Shown piece after piece: positions 52,798 through 62,089 of a stretch of 64,000 nucleotides of DNA. Position numbers and translations under genes: made by a program. The notes beneath the pieces are model-generated. The model was given only the letters and a program-made list of their open reading frames with translations, searched no databases and was not told where the DNA came from. Source of the DNA: Gammaproteobacteria bacterium (GTDB lineage: Bacteria; Pseudomonadota; Gammaproteobacteria; Pseudomonadales; Pseudohongiellaceae); assembly GCA_002706685.1 (NCBI GenBank), contig PALV01000022.1:176227-240226 (forward strand), given 5' to 3'. How positions within the stretch are numbered: the stretch's first letter is position 1; every line of letters begins with the position of its first letter.

Positions 52798-53934
52798 GTG
52801 ACCATACCCCTGGCAGTAAATGTGACACAGGCACCGCAGCATATGGACGTTCCGCTGGTAATGGCAGGCGCTGGTCATTCGCATCTGGTCGCCATGCGTT
52901 GCTGGGCCGAACAGGGTGTCAGAGCGCCCGAGGGCAGTGTGCTGATCTCGCCAGGGACGCATGCCTGGTATTCGGGCATGATGCCGGGCCTGCTGGCGGG
53001 ACGGTTCCATGTTGAACAGTGTGCCATTGATCTGCGACCTCTGGCAGATTCAGTAGGTCTGCGCATGGTGTACGGCGATATCAGCGCCATGAACGCCGAC
53101 AGGCAAAAACTGGTACTGAGCAACAAACACACACTTGCCTATCAGTTGTTGTCAATCAATACCGGTTCAGAGCCGCCGGCCCCTAAAAATGACGGCAGCG
53201 TTCCCCTTGAGCCAGCAAAACCTTTTGCCAATTTTTTTCAACGCTGGCAGCTTTGGCGGCAGGAGCCACCCGGCGAAATTGTTGTGCTGGGAGGTGGTCC
53301 TGCGGCGTTTGAGCTGGTGCTGGCACTGCAATGGAAATTGCCCACCACCGGATTCAGATTGATTTGCGCTGAAGAGCTGTTGTCAGGGCAGCCAGTTGCC
53401 CTGCAACAGGCAGCTGCCGCTCTGATGCGGGAACGCGAGATTGAGTGCCTGCCTGACACGGCTATTTCCAACATCCGTGACGGGCAGTTATGGTCCGGGG
53501 GCAAGGTCGTTGCGCACCCGGATGCTGTCGTGCTGGCGACGGGAGCCGCGCCACTGCCCTGGTATGCCTGTTCAGCACTGGCGACTGATAACAGAGGCTT
53601 TCTGCGAGTCAATGCCTGTCTGCAAAGTGTGAATCACCCGCAGGTGTTCATCAGCGGCGACGCCTGTTCGCACAATGGCAGCCAGCGCTCTGGGGTATAT
53701 GCTGTCCGGCAGGGCCCTACGCTGGCGCATAATGTCATGGCATTTCTGAATGACCGCCCCTTGCGACAATACCAGCCTCAGACCAGAACCCTGGCGCTGC
53801 TGGCAACAGCAGATGGTGGGGCGCTATTGAGCTACGGAAAACACAGCATCAGCACTACAGTGATGCGGCCTTTACTTGGCTTCTGGAAGGATCGCCTGGA
53901 CCAGGGGTTTATCCACCGTCACGAGCGAAAATGA
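52798..53934 (+). CDS. NDH-2/pyridine nucleotide-disulfide-type flavoprotein
   Basis: The 378-residue protein probably starts at GTG 52798; ATG 52843 is an alternative, just before the FAD motif MAGAGHSHL. A second nucleotide-binding motif, VVLGGGPAAFEL, lies near 161-172, and HPQVFISGDACS near 279-290 is the FAD-closing motif. It resembles the flavoprotein half of SelD-linked NADH dehydrogenase-like proteins, but no selD is nearby. The electron acceptor is unknown. Its last 63 bases overlap the convergent gene. Confidence 0.82.
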   Translation: MTIPLAVNVTQAPQHMDVPLVMAGAGHSHLVAMRCWAEQGVRAPEGSVLISPGTHAWYSGMMPGLLAGRFHVEQCAIDLRPLADSVGLRMVYGDISAMNADRQKLVLSNKHTLAYQLLSINTGSEPPAPKNDGSVPLEPAKPFANFFQRWQLWRQEPPGEIVVLGGGPAAFELVLALQWKLPTTGFRLICAEELLSGQPVALQQAAAALMREREIECLPDTAISNIRDGQLWSGGKVVAHPDAVVLATGAAPLPWYACSALATDNRGFLRVNACLQSVNHPQVFISGDACSHNGSQRSGVYAVRQGPTLAHNVMAFLNDRPLRQYQPQTRTLALLATADGGALLSYGKHSISTTVMRPLLGFWKDRLDQGFIHRHERK

Positions 53935-55053
53935 ACCTAGTGGGTAGGCAGTACCATTGATCAGCAACTCCAGTCGGTGTTCGCCTGCGTAGTGCTTGCG
54001 AGTGGTCATGGGTTTTAGTGATATGCGCTTGCCAACGGTCACACTCTGTTTGCCATCAAGTTCCATACGGGTCAGTTTAAACACTTTGCCGCGACTGCTG
54101 CCATTGGCTTTAAGGTAATGCACCACGAAATCGATCAGCAAGGACTGCGAAGCCGGGACCTTGCTGTTGATGGTGACACTAAACGCAAGGCTATCGCCTT
54201 CTGTGACGACGTCCGGCGTAATGTTTATATCACTGAGCGATACCTGAGGCTTACTCCCAAACCCGATCAGCCGCAACGCCCGCGGTTCACCGTTTTTGAT
54301 GGCAACGCGCAGCGCATGACTGATAATCCATTCGCGATCCGGGCTGGCGTTCTTGAGCCAGCGTTCAGCAGTTTCAAACAAGTGATCAGGGTTGTCTTTG
54401 CCGATGTCATTGAGGTTATTTGCCACCGATCTGCGCACGTACAGGGACGGGTCATCTTTGAGAAGCTCAAGCACTGACAACACTGGTTCTGGGTTTTTCT
54501 GAAATGCAGGCAGCCGTGAAGCCCAGGGCAGGCGTGGACGTGTTCCTTCCGAGACCAGCCGCCTGACATGTTCGCTGCTGTCTTCAGTCCAGCCTCGCAA
54601 TACTTTCAAAGTCCGTTCAGGGAACTGTTGCAGAAATGGCCGGATACTGAATTCGGCGGTAAAGCGCTGTGTCAGTTCATACTGTGCGCGCATCGAAGCG
54701 TCGAAATGATTTAATCCATAACGTGCGACAAAAAATGTATGCGGCATGAAGATGAAGGGTGCCAGAGTGTTGCCTTCACGATCTGCTGTCGCGGATGTTT
54801 CTGCTACTGGTGGTCGCGCCGGCGGCAGTGAGGCCAGCAGTATGTCAATAGCGGTCTCGTAGTCTTCCGGCAAGGCATGTTTAAGTCCATCAGCCATATG
54901 CCAGCCGCGTGGCATTAATTCCAGCCCGTCATACTCAGGCAGTACGTAATCAAGAAAACGCTGCCGATCAAAGATCGGGGACGCATTGCTGATCATGTCC
55001 GCGATACGATGCGGAATCTCCTGCCCATAAAGGTTTTTGAGTGGCTCGGCCAT
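53872..55053 (-). CDS. DNA alkylation repair-like HEAT-repeat protein
   Basis: The 393-residue protein has AlkD-like helical repeats (about 90-265; VRRSVANNLNDIGKDNPD, WTEDSSEHVRRLVSEGTRPR). A C-terminal beta domain of about 120 residues (from DINITPDVV) is an addition typical of this subfamily. AlkD-type enzymes remove alkylated bases; whether this one is active cannot be judged here. It overlaps the MipA/OmpV gene by one base and the convergent flavoprotein gene by 63 bases. Confidence 0.82.
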   Translation of the reverse strand: MAEPLKNLYGQEIPHRIADMISNASPIFDRQRFLDYVLPEYDGLELMPRGWHMADGLKHALPEDYETAIDILLASLPPARPPVAETSATADREGNTLAPFIFMPHTFFVARYGLNHFDASMRAQYELTQRFTAEFSIRPFLQQFPERTLKVLRGWTEDSSEHVRRLVSEGTRPRLPWASRLPAFQKNPEPVLSVLELLKDDPSLYVRRSVANNLNDIGKDNPDHLFETAERWLKNASPDREWIISHALRVAIKNGEPRALRLIGFGSKPQVSLSDINITPDVVTEGDSLAFSVTINSKVPASQSLLIDFVVHYLKANGSSRGKVFKLTRMELDGKQSVTVGKRISLKPMTTRKHYAGEHRLELLINGTAYPLGSFSLVTVDKPLVQAILPEAK

Positions 55054-55979
55054 CAGGGTCTCACTACCATACGTTCACTTTCCAGGAAGTTCCAGATAAA
55101 CCCAATGGCGACACCCATGGTGAAATCGTCTTCAAACAGGGGGCTTTGACGGTTGGCTGCGCCATAGTGGAAGCTGGTCTGTATGCCGCCAAAAACCCTT
55201 GCCTTGTCAGACAGATGCCAGGTGCCAGAGAAGTTCAGTCCGGTACCAAAGTAGCCGGACTCAGCCTGGTAGGCGGGTCTGAAAGCGGTGGCGTCAACAG
55301 CAGCCACATCGTAGAAATATTGGTGCAGTTCGCGCGTCGCCCAGATAGGCCGCAGAGAAACAGTAGCTTCCAGTTGCGGGCTGAACAATCCGTAGTGGCG
55401 ATAGCGCAGCATTGGTTCGAACACATAGCCACGATGATCGATACGACCAAAATCGGTGGAAAAGGCGGCACGTGCCTGCAGTGCCAGCTGTAACTCACTG
55501 CGACTGGTGTCGCTGTAAGTGTAATTGCCAAGTTTAAAGACCAGTTGCGGGCCCACTTCAAAAATGAAGTCCAGGTCGTCCATGCCCCGACGCAGTTCAT
55601 TGCCCTCGCTGTCGGCGTCAAACGCCGCAGCGAAAGACATGGACAGTTCGTAGCGGCTGTTCTCTGCGGCTACTGCACGAGCCGACTGGCCATCACCGAT
55701 GCGCAGCACTTCGCCGCGGTAAACAAGGTAGGGCAGTGCCAGGCCGCGAGTCTGATGTTCTGACGATGACGGGTAGTGGGGCTGCATCAGGGCGCCGGCG
55801 CCGACGCCGAGCTCCCATAATGGTTTCTCGAGCTCGGCAACGATTTCCTCGTCAGCATCCTGGGCACTGGCCAACGAGCAAAGTGTCAGGCTTGTATAAA
55901 ATGCCAGAGCGCCGAGCGACCAGGGCGACCGTATAATTGCGGAATATTTCATGAAGTCAGGGCTGTCCGTGTAGTTCAT
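55053..55979 (-). CDS. MipA/OmpV family outer-membrane protein
   Basis: The frame gives 308 residues from ATG 55979. An inner ATG at 55952 (MKYSAIIRSPW) would give a cleaner signal peptide (cleavage after LASAQ) without the 23-base overlap with the nuclease gene. The mature protein is beta-rich with ELGVGAGALMQPHYPSS, the usual MipA/OmpV start, and ends in a barrel strand. Family members act as scaffolds for murein enzymes or as porin-like proteins. Confidence 0.86.
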   Translation of the reverse strand: MNYTDSPDFMKYSAIIRSPWSLGALAFYTSLTLCSLASAQDADEEIVAELEKPLWELGVGAGALMQPHYPSSSEHQTRGLALPYLVYRGEVLRIGDGQSARAVAAENSRYELSMSFAAAFDADSEGNELRRGMDDLDFIFEVGPQLVFKLGNYTYSDTSRSELQLALQARAAFSTDFGRIDHRGYVFEPMLRYRHYGLFSPQLEATVSLRPIWATRELHQYFYDVAAVDATAFRPAYQAESGYFGTGLNFSGTWHLSDKARVFGGIQTSFHYGAANRQSPLFEDDFTMGVAIGFIWNFLESERMVVRP

Positions 55980-56955
55980 TTAGAGTGCCGAGCAGGCGCT
56001 GGCCAGCTTCGGCAATCCGTTGCAAAGCCATGGTGCGCATACCGTCACGATAGCTGTCACTGGTTTCAATGCTGTCCAGCTGATTGCCAGTGCGTTCGCT
56101 GCGCCGTATGGCACTGATGACGGCATCAGGATAAACGGCGGCGTGCAGCAGTTCGCGACTCTCCAGCAACCAGGTGCCCGGCGTGAAGGCAAACTCATGC
56201 TCTCTCAGGCTGCGCTGAATGTCACGCAGTTCACTCAGATTGCGCTGCAGGCTGACACCACGTAAGGCGCCGTCCCACATTGCGTGCAGATTTGTAGTGT
56301 CGACGGCGATGCCATTGCCACCGCGGTCGCCGTCCGGAAAGACTCCCGGGGAATAGAGGGCGCCTGCGTGTAATGGTTGATGGATGTCGCCGCCCAGATG
56401 CAGCAACCAGCAAAGCGCGATGGCGCGCTCTTCCGGGTCGCTGTTGGTCACCAGTACGCGCCTCGCGTAGACCAGTCCCGTCAGCACATTATCTGCCTGG
56501 TATTCCCGAGTGATCTGTTGGTCTTGTGGTCCCTGGATATCAGGCAATGGCTCCATATCAATGTAGATATTGCCCTGCATCTCCACATCTTCCCTGACCC
56601 AGGCGCCATCTATCCAGTGACGGTCAGGGAAATGGAAACGCTCATCCAGGCCTCGGAAGCCGCGCGCTATATCGGGCCAGACAGCAGCCTGTCCGAACTG
56701 CCAGCGCGCCTGGGCGATTGCACCCTGAGCTGCTATTTCTGCCGGCATGGCGGTCACAAAGTCCTGCTGATACCTGGGATGGCCCTGTAGCGTGCTAACC
56801 CAGAATCTGCGTTGTGCCTCGTTCATTTGATCGTAGGCGAGGTAGGCCGACAGGCGATGCCCCAGAGCGTCCCAGGCCAGCACGGGAGATGCTGACAGTA
56901 TCGATAAAGCTGCGATCAGCAACATGCGCAAGATCAGAGGGCGGGTTATGGTCAT
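55957..56955 (-). CDS. Secreted S1/P1-family nuclease
   Basis: The 332-residue protein has a signal peptide cleaved after VLA at 25-27, leaving the mature N-terminal Trp (WDALGH) that, with the following His, binds zinc in this family. HLGGDIHQPLHAG near 187-199 supplies further zinc ligands. It probably degrades single-stranded nucleic acid outside the cytoplasm, releasing phosphate. It leads the operon with the MipA/OmpV and alkylation-repair-like genes. Confidence 0.92.
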   Translation of the reverse strand: MTITRPLILRMLLIAALSILSASPVLAWDALGHRLSAYLAYDQMNEAQRRFWVSTLQGHPRYQQDFVTAMPAEIAAQGAIAQARWQFGQAAVWPDIARGFRGLDERFHFPDRHWIDGAWVREDVEMQGNIYIDMEPLPDIQGPQDQQITREYQADNVLTGLVYARRVLVTNSDPEERAIALCWLLHLGGDIHQPLHAGALYSPGVFPDGDRGGNGIAVDTTNLHAMWDGALRGVSLQRNLSELRDIQRSLREHEFAFTPGTWLLESRELLHAAVYPDAVISAIRRSERTGNQLDSIETSDSYRDGMRTMALQRIAEAGQRLLGTLNELHGQP

Positions 56956-56998
56956 AGGGTTGGGCCTGTTTCGAATTCAAGACCCTAGTATAGCAGGC

Positions 56999-57037
56999 AA
57001 AAAAAAGCCCACGTGGTACGGGGATACACACGTGGGC
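56999..57037 (-). terminator. Intrinsic terminator of the small RNA
   Basis: A 9-bp GC-rich perfect stem (57029-57037 with 57007-57015) followed by eight T on the minus strand. No protein gene lies directly upstream on that strand, so it most likely ends a non-coding transcript. Confidence 0.85.
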
Positions 57038-57133
57038 GAGATCACCCATCAATGGAAAAGGGGAGAGTCAGTTCCATTTACCGCATCAGCAGGGGAGTGC
57101 CGATGCTTGATCTGTTAAATGCATGTGGCGTGC
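56999..57133 (-). ncRNA. Candidate small RNA with three CCCC-loop hairpins
   Basis: On the minus strand three hairpins follow each other. The first (57106-57083) has a 9-bp stem with loop CUCCCC. The second (57077-57052) has a 6-bp stem AUGGAA/UUCCAU and a 14-base loop with CUCCCC. The third (57037-57007) has a 9-bp stem GCCCACGUG/CACGUGGGC, a loop with AUCCCC, and is followed by eight U. This is an intrinsic terminator. C-rich loops can pair with ribosome sites, as described for Xanthomonas sX13. The 5' end is a guess based on TATAAA at 57145-57140. Confidence 0.7.
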
Positions 57134-57387
57134 CAGTTTTTTATACGGTGCGCTATAGTATTGATATATCTGAAAATAAAAGTTTATATGGCTGCGGCGG
57201 TCAGGCATGATGCTTTTAACTGCACGATGACGAGCGCATTAGCCGTGCATGCCCTGAGTCGTTTTGGTTCTGAATTCGTGTATTTGCACCAAAAACGGGC
57301 GATTCTCTGCTGAGTTTTAATGTCGCCCCGCGATCCGCTACTATCTCCGGACACAACGCTATTTCGGTTTCTAAATAAAGGTTCTGG

Positions 57388-57786
57388 ATGATCAGAGTTA
57401 ACGAGCAGGAGGTCGAGCTGACCGCGGTGCGGGCTCAAGGGGCGGGCGGGCAAAACGTCAACAAGGTGTCGTCGGCCATTCATTTGCGCTTTGACATCCC
57501 TGCGTCAAGTCTGCCGGCACATATCAAGTCGGCGCTGCTTGACTTGAAGGACCGGCGAATCAGCCGCGAGGGCGTATTGATCATCAAAGCCCAGCGTTTT
57601 CGCACGCAGGAAAAAAACCGAGAGGATGCGTTGGTGCGCCTGCAGTCCCTGATAGACAAGGTAGCCCAGCCGGCAGCGCCCAGGGTTCCCACCCGAATAC
57701 CCAAAGGCCAGAAGCGCAAACGTCTGGATACTAAACGACGTGTGGCTGCAGTAAAATCCCTTCGCAACAAACCACCCGTTGACTGA
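57388..57786 (+). CDS. arfB: Alternative ribosome-rescue factor ArfB
   Basis: The 132-residue protein has the GGQ motif at 20-22 (GAGGQNVNKV) and a basic C-terminal tail (KGQKRKRLDTKRR) that enters the empty mRNA channel. It releases peptides from stalled ribosomes. ATG 57388 follows AAAGGTTCTGG. The VOC gene starts 27 bases downstream. Confidence 0.94.
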   Translation: MIRVNEQEVELTAVRAQGAGGQNVNKVSSAIHLRFDIPASSLPAHIKSALLDLKDRRISREGVLIIKAQRFRTQEKNREDALVRLQSLIDKVAQPAAPRVPTRIPKGQKRKRLDTKRRVAAVKSLRNKPPVD

Positions 57787-57813
57787 CAGCACCCGATCGG
57801 TGCAGGAGAGCCC

Positions 57814-58245
57814 ATGCTGACACCCTTTCATCTGGCAATACAGGTGCGAGACCTTGACGAGGCACGTGAATTTTATGGCAATCGTCTCGGTCTGCCGCAG
57901 GGCCGCAGCTCTGACCAATGGATTGATTACAACCTGTTTGGTCATCAGCTTGTTGTGCACCTGAATCCCCGAATTGGCCGCGATGGTCAGGTAAACCAGA
58001 TGAACAATCATGTGGACGGGCATGGTGTGCCAGTGCCGCATTTCGGCGTGGTCCTGACCCTGCCTGACTGGGAGGCGCTGGCAGCCAAACTGCGCGCGCT
58101 GGACACGCAGTTCATTATTGAACCCTATGTCCGATTCAAAGGGCAGCCGGGTGAGCAGGCTACGCTGTTTTTCATGGATCCATCCGGCAATGCGCTTGAA
58201 TTCAAGGCATTTGCAGATATCGAAACACAGCTGTTTGCCGTGTAA
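57814..58245 (+). CDS. VOC family (glyoxalase/dioxygenase-like) protein
   Basis: The 143-residue protein begins TPFHLAIQVRDLDEAREFYG with the first metal His, and ends DPSGNALEFKAF with the Glu ligand. It is a single-module vicinal-oxygen-chelate protein. GGAG lies upstream of the ATG. The reaction is unknown. Confidence 0.85.
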   Translation: MLTPFHLAIQVRDLDEAREFYGNRLGLPQGRSSDQWIDYNLFGHQLVVHLNPRIGRDGQVNQMNNHVDGHGVPVPHFGVVLTLPDWEALAAKLRALDTQFIIEPYVRFKGQPGEQATLFFMDPSGNALEFKAFADIETQLFAV

Positions 58246-58348
58246 ATGTGCAGGAATTCAGGAATATTTGTGACATCGTTATTGGTGGTATTGATTATGC
58301 CCTGAGCATCGGCCTTAATGTGCGGTCGAATATTGACGGAGCAGGGCA

Positions 58349-59746
58349 TTGATCAGACCGGGTGTAACGGCAAAACTGTTTTTGGGACTGTTTGCCACCA
58401 GTGTAGTGGTGGCGCTGGCCATGGCTATTGCCATGCAGGCAAGTTTTGCGCGTGGCTTTATCGGCTATCTGAGTCAGCAGGAGCAGCAACGCGTAGAACG
58501 ATTGATCCCCGTTCTGGCCCAGGCCTATGAAGAAAACGGCGGCTGGGATTTTCTGCGCGGAAGACAGCGCGGCGCCTGGTACAGTTTGATGCGTGCAATG
58601 GATCTGGGCCCCAGCGGTGTGGATGAGTCCGATGGCCCGGCTGACGAAACGCTGCTGGGTCTCAATATTCGTATCAGCCTGCTCGACGCTGAGCTTGATT
58701 ACCTGGCAGGCGCCCGCCTGGATACGGTTGACATAGAAAACCTTCGCGCAGTCACTGTTAATGGAGAATTAGTGGGGCATGTGGCGCTGTTGCCGTTTAC
58801 ACAGGTCAGCTCTGCCGCTGCCAAGGCCTTTGAGGCGCAGCAGCGTCAGGCTACCTGGGTGATCAGTGGGCTTTCGCTGCTGCTGGCTGCCGTAGTTGCC
58901 ACCGTGCTGGCGCGGCTGTTGATGCAGCCAGTAAGGCTGATCGCCAGTGGCACGCGACGTCTGGCAGTGGGAGATTACGAACACCGCATCCAATTGAATT
59001 CCCGCGATGAGCTCGGACGGCTGGCTGACGATTTCAACCTGCTGGCTCTGTCACTGAAAAAGAATGAAAAGCTGCGCAAGAACTTTATGGCGGATGTTTC
59101 TCACGAGCTACGCACTCCCCTGTCGATTCTGAAAGGCGAGCTGGAAGCGCTTGAGGATGGTGTTCGCAAGTTGGACGGTCAGAGCATTCGATCGCTGCAG
59201 ACAGAAGTGCTGGCGCTGAGTCAGCTGGTGGACGATCTCTACGACCTCTCCCTGGCTGACCTGGGCGCACTGAGTTATCGCAAGGAGCCACAGGACCTGC
59301 GCGACGTGCTTTCTGATGCCCTGCTGCAGTATCGGCCCCGTCTTGCAGCGCAGAAGATTGATGTCCAATACGACATGGCAGAAGAGCCGCTGATGATTCT
59401 GGCTGATGGTGGCCGCTTGAGACAGCTGTTCAATAACCTGTTGGAGAATGTGCTCAAATACACGGATGCGGGCGGGGTACTCAGGCTAGAGGCAAATCAA
59501 CAGGACGACGAGCTTGTTATTGTCATCCAGGACTCCCCCCCAGGTGTACCGGCGCCACTTTTAAATTCACTGTTTGACCGCCTGTTCCGCGTGGAGACGT
59601 CGCGCAACCGTGCCCGCGGCGGGGCAGGTCTGGGGCTGGCGATCTGCAAAAAAATCGTCGAGGGACATGACGGGACAATACAGGCAAGTCACTCCGAGCT
59701 GGGTGGTTTGTGTCTGACCATTCGCTTCCCGGTCAATCGAAGCTGA
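58349..59746 (+). CDS. baeS: Sensor histidine kinase, BaeS-like
   Basis: Start is TTG 58349 with GGAG seven bases before. The 465-residue protein has two membrane segments (about 10-32 and 168-188) around a periplasmic sensor domain, then HAMP, and the kinase with His252 (VSHELRTPLS). N and G boxes follow (NNLLENVLKYT, GGAGLGLAI). It resembles BaeS, an envelope-stress and drug-efflux sensor. The partner regulator is 29 bases downstream. Confidence 0.88.
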   Translation: MIRPGVTAKLFLGLFATSVVVALAMAIAMQASFARGFIGYLSQQEQQRVERLIPVLAQAYEENGGWDFLRGRQRGAWYSLMRAMDLGPSGVDESDGPADETLLGLNIRISLLDAELDYLAGARLDTVDIENLRAVTVNGELVGHVALLPFTQVSSAAAKAFEAQQRQATWVISGLSLLLAAVVATVLARLLMQPVRLIASGTRRLAVGDYEHRIQLNSRDELGRLADDFNLLALSLKKNEKLRKNFMADVSHELRTPLSILKGELEALEDGVRKLDGQSIRSLQTEVLALSQLVDDLYDLSLADLGALSYRKEPQDLRDVLSDALLQYRPRLAAQKIDVQYDMAEEPLMILADGGRLRQLFNNLLENVLKYTDAGGVLRLEANQQDDELVIVIQDSPPGVPAPLLNSLFDRLFRVETSRNRARGGAGLGLAICKKIVEGHDGTIQASHSELGGLCLTIRFPVNRS

Positions 59747-59775
59747 ACCACAACTGTCTATGACTGAGCCAGGTT

Positions 59776-60504
59776 ATGACTGAGCAAACTAACGCATCTG
59801 ATAATGCCTCTTCTATGGCGTCGACCGCAGAGTCTCCATTGATACTGATCGTTGAAGACGAGCCCAGGCTCAGCAGTCTGATGAAGGACTATCTGGAAGC
59901 CTCGGGCTACATGACCCGCATCGTCGATCATGGCAATGAGGTGTTGACGGTCGTACGACAACAGCCACCTGCGCTGATCGTACTCGATTTGATGCTGCCC
60001 GGACGTGATGGCCTGGATGTCTGTCGGGAGTTGCGAACTTTCAGCGATGTTCCGGTCATCATGGTGACGGCGCGCGTTGAGGAAATCGACAGGCTGCTGG
60101 GGCTGGAACTGGGTGCAGATGACTATTTGTGCAAACCCTTCAGTCCGCGTGAACTGGTGTCACGCGTCAAGGCCATCCTGCGTCGAGTAGGTCGCCAGGA
60201 ACCGGCGAACAGTAGCCAGGAAGGCCTGATTATCGATGAGGAGGCCTATACGGTGTCGCTGAACGGCAAGTCGCTGGCAGTGACGCCCGTTGAGATGAGG
60301 CTGCTCAAAACCATGGTCGCTGCGCCCGGTCGGGTGTTTTCCCGCGACCAGTTACTTGATCATGCCTATGTGGATCATCGCGTAGTGACCGACCGTGCCG
60401 TTGACAGTCATATCCGCAATCTGCGCCGGAAGCTGGAGCAGGCCTACCCCGACAAGGATCTGATTCATTCGGTATATGGCGTCGGCTACAAATACGAACC
60501 CTGA
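59776..60504 (+). CDS. baeR: Response regulator, BaeR-like (OmpR family)
   Basis: The 242-residue protein has a receiver domain with phospho-acceptor Asp71 (VLDLMLPG) and Lys123-region CKPF, and a winged-helix domain ending [15 protein letters not shown]. About 20 extra residues precede the receiver. It is the cognate partner of the kinase just upstream. A bidirectional terminator follows directly. Confidence 0.9.
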   Translation: MTEQTNASDNASSMASTAESPLILIVEDEPRLSSLMKDYLEASGYMTRIVDHGNEVLTVVRQQPPALIVLDLMLPGRDGLDVCRELRTFSDVPVIMVTARVEEIDRLLGLELGADDYLCKPFSPRELVSRVKAILRRVGRQEPANSSQEGLIIDEEAYTVSLNGKSLAVTPVEMRLLKTMVAAPGRVFSRDQLLDHAYVDHRVVTDRAVDSHIRNLRRKLEQAYPDKDLIHSVYGVGYKYEP

Positions 60505-60507
60505 AAT

Positions 60508-60548
60508 AAAATCAGGCCCACGGAAAGCATTCCCGTGGGCCTGATTTT
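60508..60548. terminator. Bidirectional intrinsic terminator
   Basis: A perfect 16-bp stem (60508-60523 with 60533-60548) and 9-base loop. It has TTTT on the plus side and, read from the minus strand, also ends in TTTT (plus AAAA at 60508-60511). It separates convergent baeR and the thiolase gene. Confidence 0.9.
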
Positions 60549-60576
60549 GTAACTTTGCCTTGTATCAGGCTTAGTC

Positions 60577-61758
60577 TCAGAATACTTCGAACAGGCCTGC
60601 CGCGCCCATGCCGCCACCAATACACATGGTGCAGACAACATACTTGGCGCCGCGGCGCTTGCCTTCGATCAGTGCGTGACCAACCATACGGGCACCGCTC
60701 ATGCCGTAAGGGTGACCAATTGAAATCGCACCACCGTTAACGTTGAGCAGTTCGTTGGGTATGCCCAGTTTGTCACGGCAGTACAGCACCTGCACGGCAA
60801 ACGCTTCGTTCAGCTCCCAAAGGCCGATATCGTCCATTTTCAGGTTGAAACGCTGCAGCAGTTTCGGAATCGCGAACACCGGACCGATGCCCATCTCATC
60901 CGGATCACAGCCAGCCACGGCCATGCCACGATAGGCGCCCAGAGGCGTCAGGCCGCGCTTCTCGGCTTCTCTGGCTTCCATGACAACGCTGGCAGACGAG
61001 CCATCTGACAACTGGCTGGCATTACCTGCGGTGATGAAGCCGCCTTCGATAACAGGTTTGAGCCCAGCAAGGCCCTCTATATTTGTTTCCGGCCGGTTGC
61101 CTTCGTCTTTCTCCAGCTTTACGTTTTTGTAGCTGATTTCACCGGTTTCCTTGTTCATTACACCCATGACTGATTCCATGGGAACAATTTCATCGTCAAA
61201 CTTGCCGGCTGCCTGGGCAGCTGCTGTGCGCTGCTGGCTCTGCAGGCTGTACTCATCCTGTGCCTCACGGCTGATGCCATAGCGCTTGGCCACGACTTCG
61301 GCAGTTTGCAGCATTGGCATGTAGGCGTGCTGGGAAATCGCCAGTACGTTCTCATCAACGGTGCGGAATTTGTTGCGATGGTCGTTCTGCACCAGGCTGA
61401 TGGACTCCATGCCTGCGCCCACAACGATGTCCATGTTGTCGCTGATAACCTGCTTGGCGGCGGTACAGATGGCCATCATGCCTGAGGCACACTGGCGGTC
61501 CATGCTCATACCGGCAACGGTGTTGGGAAGGCCGGCGGCAACCGAGGCCAGTCGGCCGATGTTATAGCCAGTCGTGCCCTGCTGAACAGCACAACCCATT
61601 ACCACGTCATCGACTTCATCCGGCGCAATGCCGGCGCGCTGCACGGCGTGCTTGATCGCGTGGCCACCCAGCGTGGGGCCTTCAGTGTTGTTGAATGCTC
61701 CCCGATAGGCCTTGCCAATTGGGGTTCTGGCGGTTGCTACGATTACGGCTTCTCTCAT
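60577..61758 (-). CDS. Thiolase (acetyl-CoA acyltransferase)
   Basis: Start at 61758 ([17 protein letters not shown]) is backed by GAAGGA and family length, 393 residues; the frame extends to 61899 without support. Catalytic residues are Cys90 (DRQCASGM), His349 (GHPYGMSG) and Cys379 (CMCIGGGMG). It either cleaves 3-ketoacyl-CoA or condenses acetyl-CoA. The two acyl-CoA dehydrogenases at 5.7-8.1 kb could feed the same pathway but are not linked. Confidence 0.94.
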   Translation of the reverse strand: MREAVIVATARTPIGKAYRGAFNNTEGPTLGGHAIKHAVQRAGIAPDEVDDVVMGCAVQQGTTGYNIGRLASVAAGLPNTVAGMSMDRQCASGMMAICTAAKQVISDNMDIVVGAGMESISLVQNDHRNKFRTVDENVLAISQHAYMPMLQTAEVVAKRYGISREAQDEYSLQSQQRTAAAQAAGKFDDEIVPMESVMGVMNKETGEISYKNVKLEKDEGNRPETNIEGLAGLKPVIEGGFITAGNASQLSDGSSASVVMEAREAEKRGLTPLGAYRGMAVAGCDPDEMGIGPVFAIPKLLQRFNLKMDDIGLWELNEAFAVQVLYCRDKLGIPNELLNVNGGAISIGHPYGMSGARMVGHALIEGKRRGAKYVVCTMCIGGGMGAAGLFEVF

Positions 61759-62089
61759 GACTGGTCCTTCTCTCGTCCATTTTTTTGGATGGGTACTCAT
61801 ACTGAGCGTTTGTTCGGGAAAACAAGTGTAACGGAAACCTTGAGTGAATTCATTATTCCGTGAATGACAAATACCCGGTCCGCAGGAGGTGGACTTCAAC
61901 AGGTCGTGCTGCCTGTCGTTCAGCGGTTCTTGGGGAGCGCCGAACGGTATTGTCCAGTGATTGTGCGGTGACTGGGGCTGTGATAGCGTCTAAAGCGTTG
62001 ATCTTATGTATTGCCGGTGCCGAGGCTGCCGTCCGGATTGCGTTTGTCCTTATTGTTTAATGAGTGTCAGGTGTTCACCGGAGGTGCAC
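61759..62089. other. Divergent intergenic region, no gene seen
   Basis: About 330 bases between the thiolase and the copper-monooxygenase-like gene. A frame at 61860-62060 is open but has no convincing ribosome site and an unlikely composition. No repeat or strong promoter pair was found. Confidence 0.4.

Larger units (their letters stand above)
56956..57387. other. Intergenic region holding a small RNA candidate
   Basis: The stretch between the nuclease start and arfB contains the three-hairpin RNA candidate at 56999-57133 (minus). The rest (57134-57387) is AT-rich in its first half, with TATAAA and TACTAT words on the minus strand that could be -10 boxes. The small frames there do not look coding. 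Confidence 0.5.

Noticed and set aside
57007..57106. Reading the three hairpins on the plus strand as a CsrB/RsmZ-type RNA with GGGGA loops
   Set aside because: The eight-base T-run that completes a terminator is on the minus strand; on the plus strand the hairpins follow an A-run and no terminator closes them. GGA loops alone are not enough.
57119..57313. Small plus-strand frame between the sRNA candidate and arfB
   Set aside because: No ribosome site and composition typical of non-coding AT-rich DNA.
61860..62060. 66-codon frame upstream of the copper-monooxygenase-like gene
   Set aside because: No family resemblance, poor ribosome site, unlikely composition (Arg-rich then hydrophobic).
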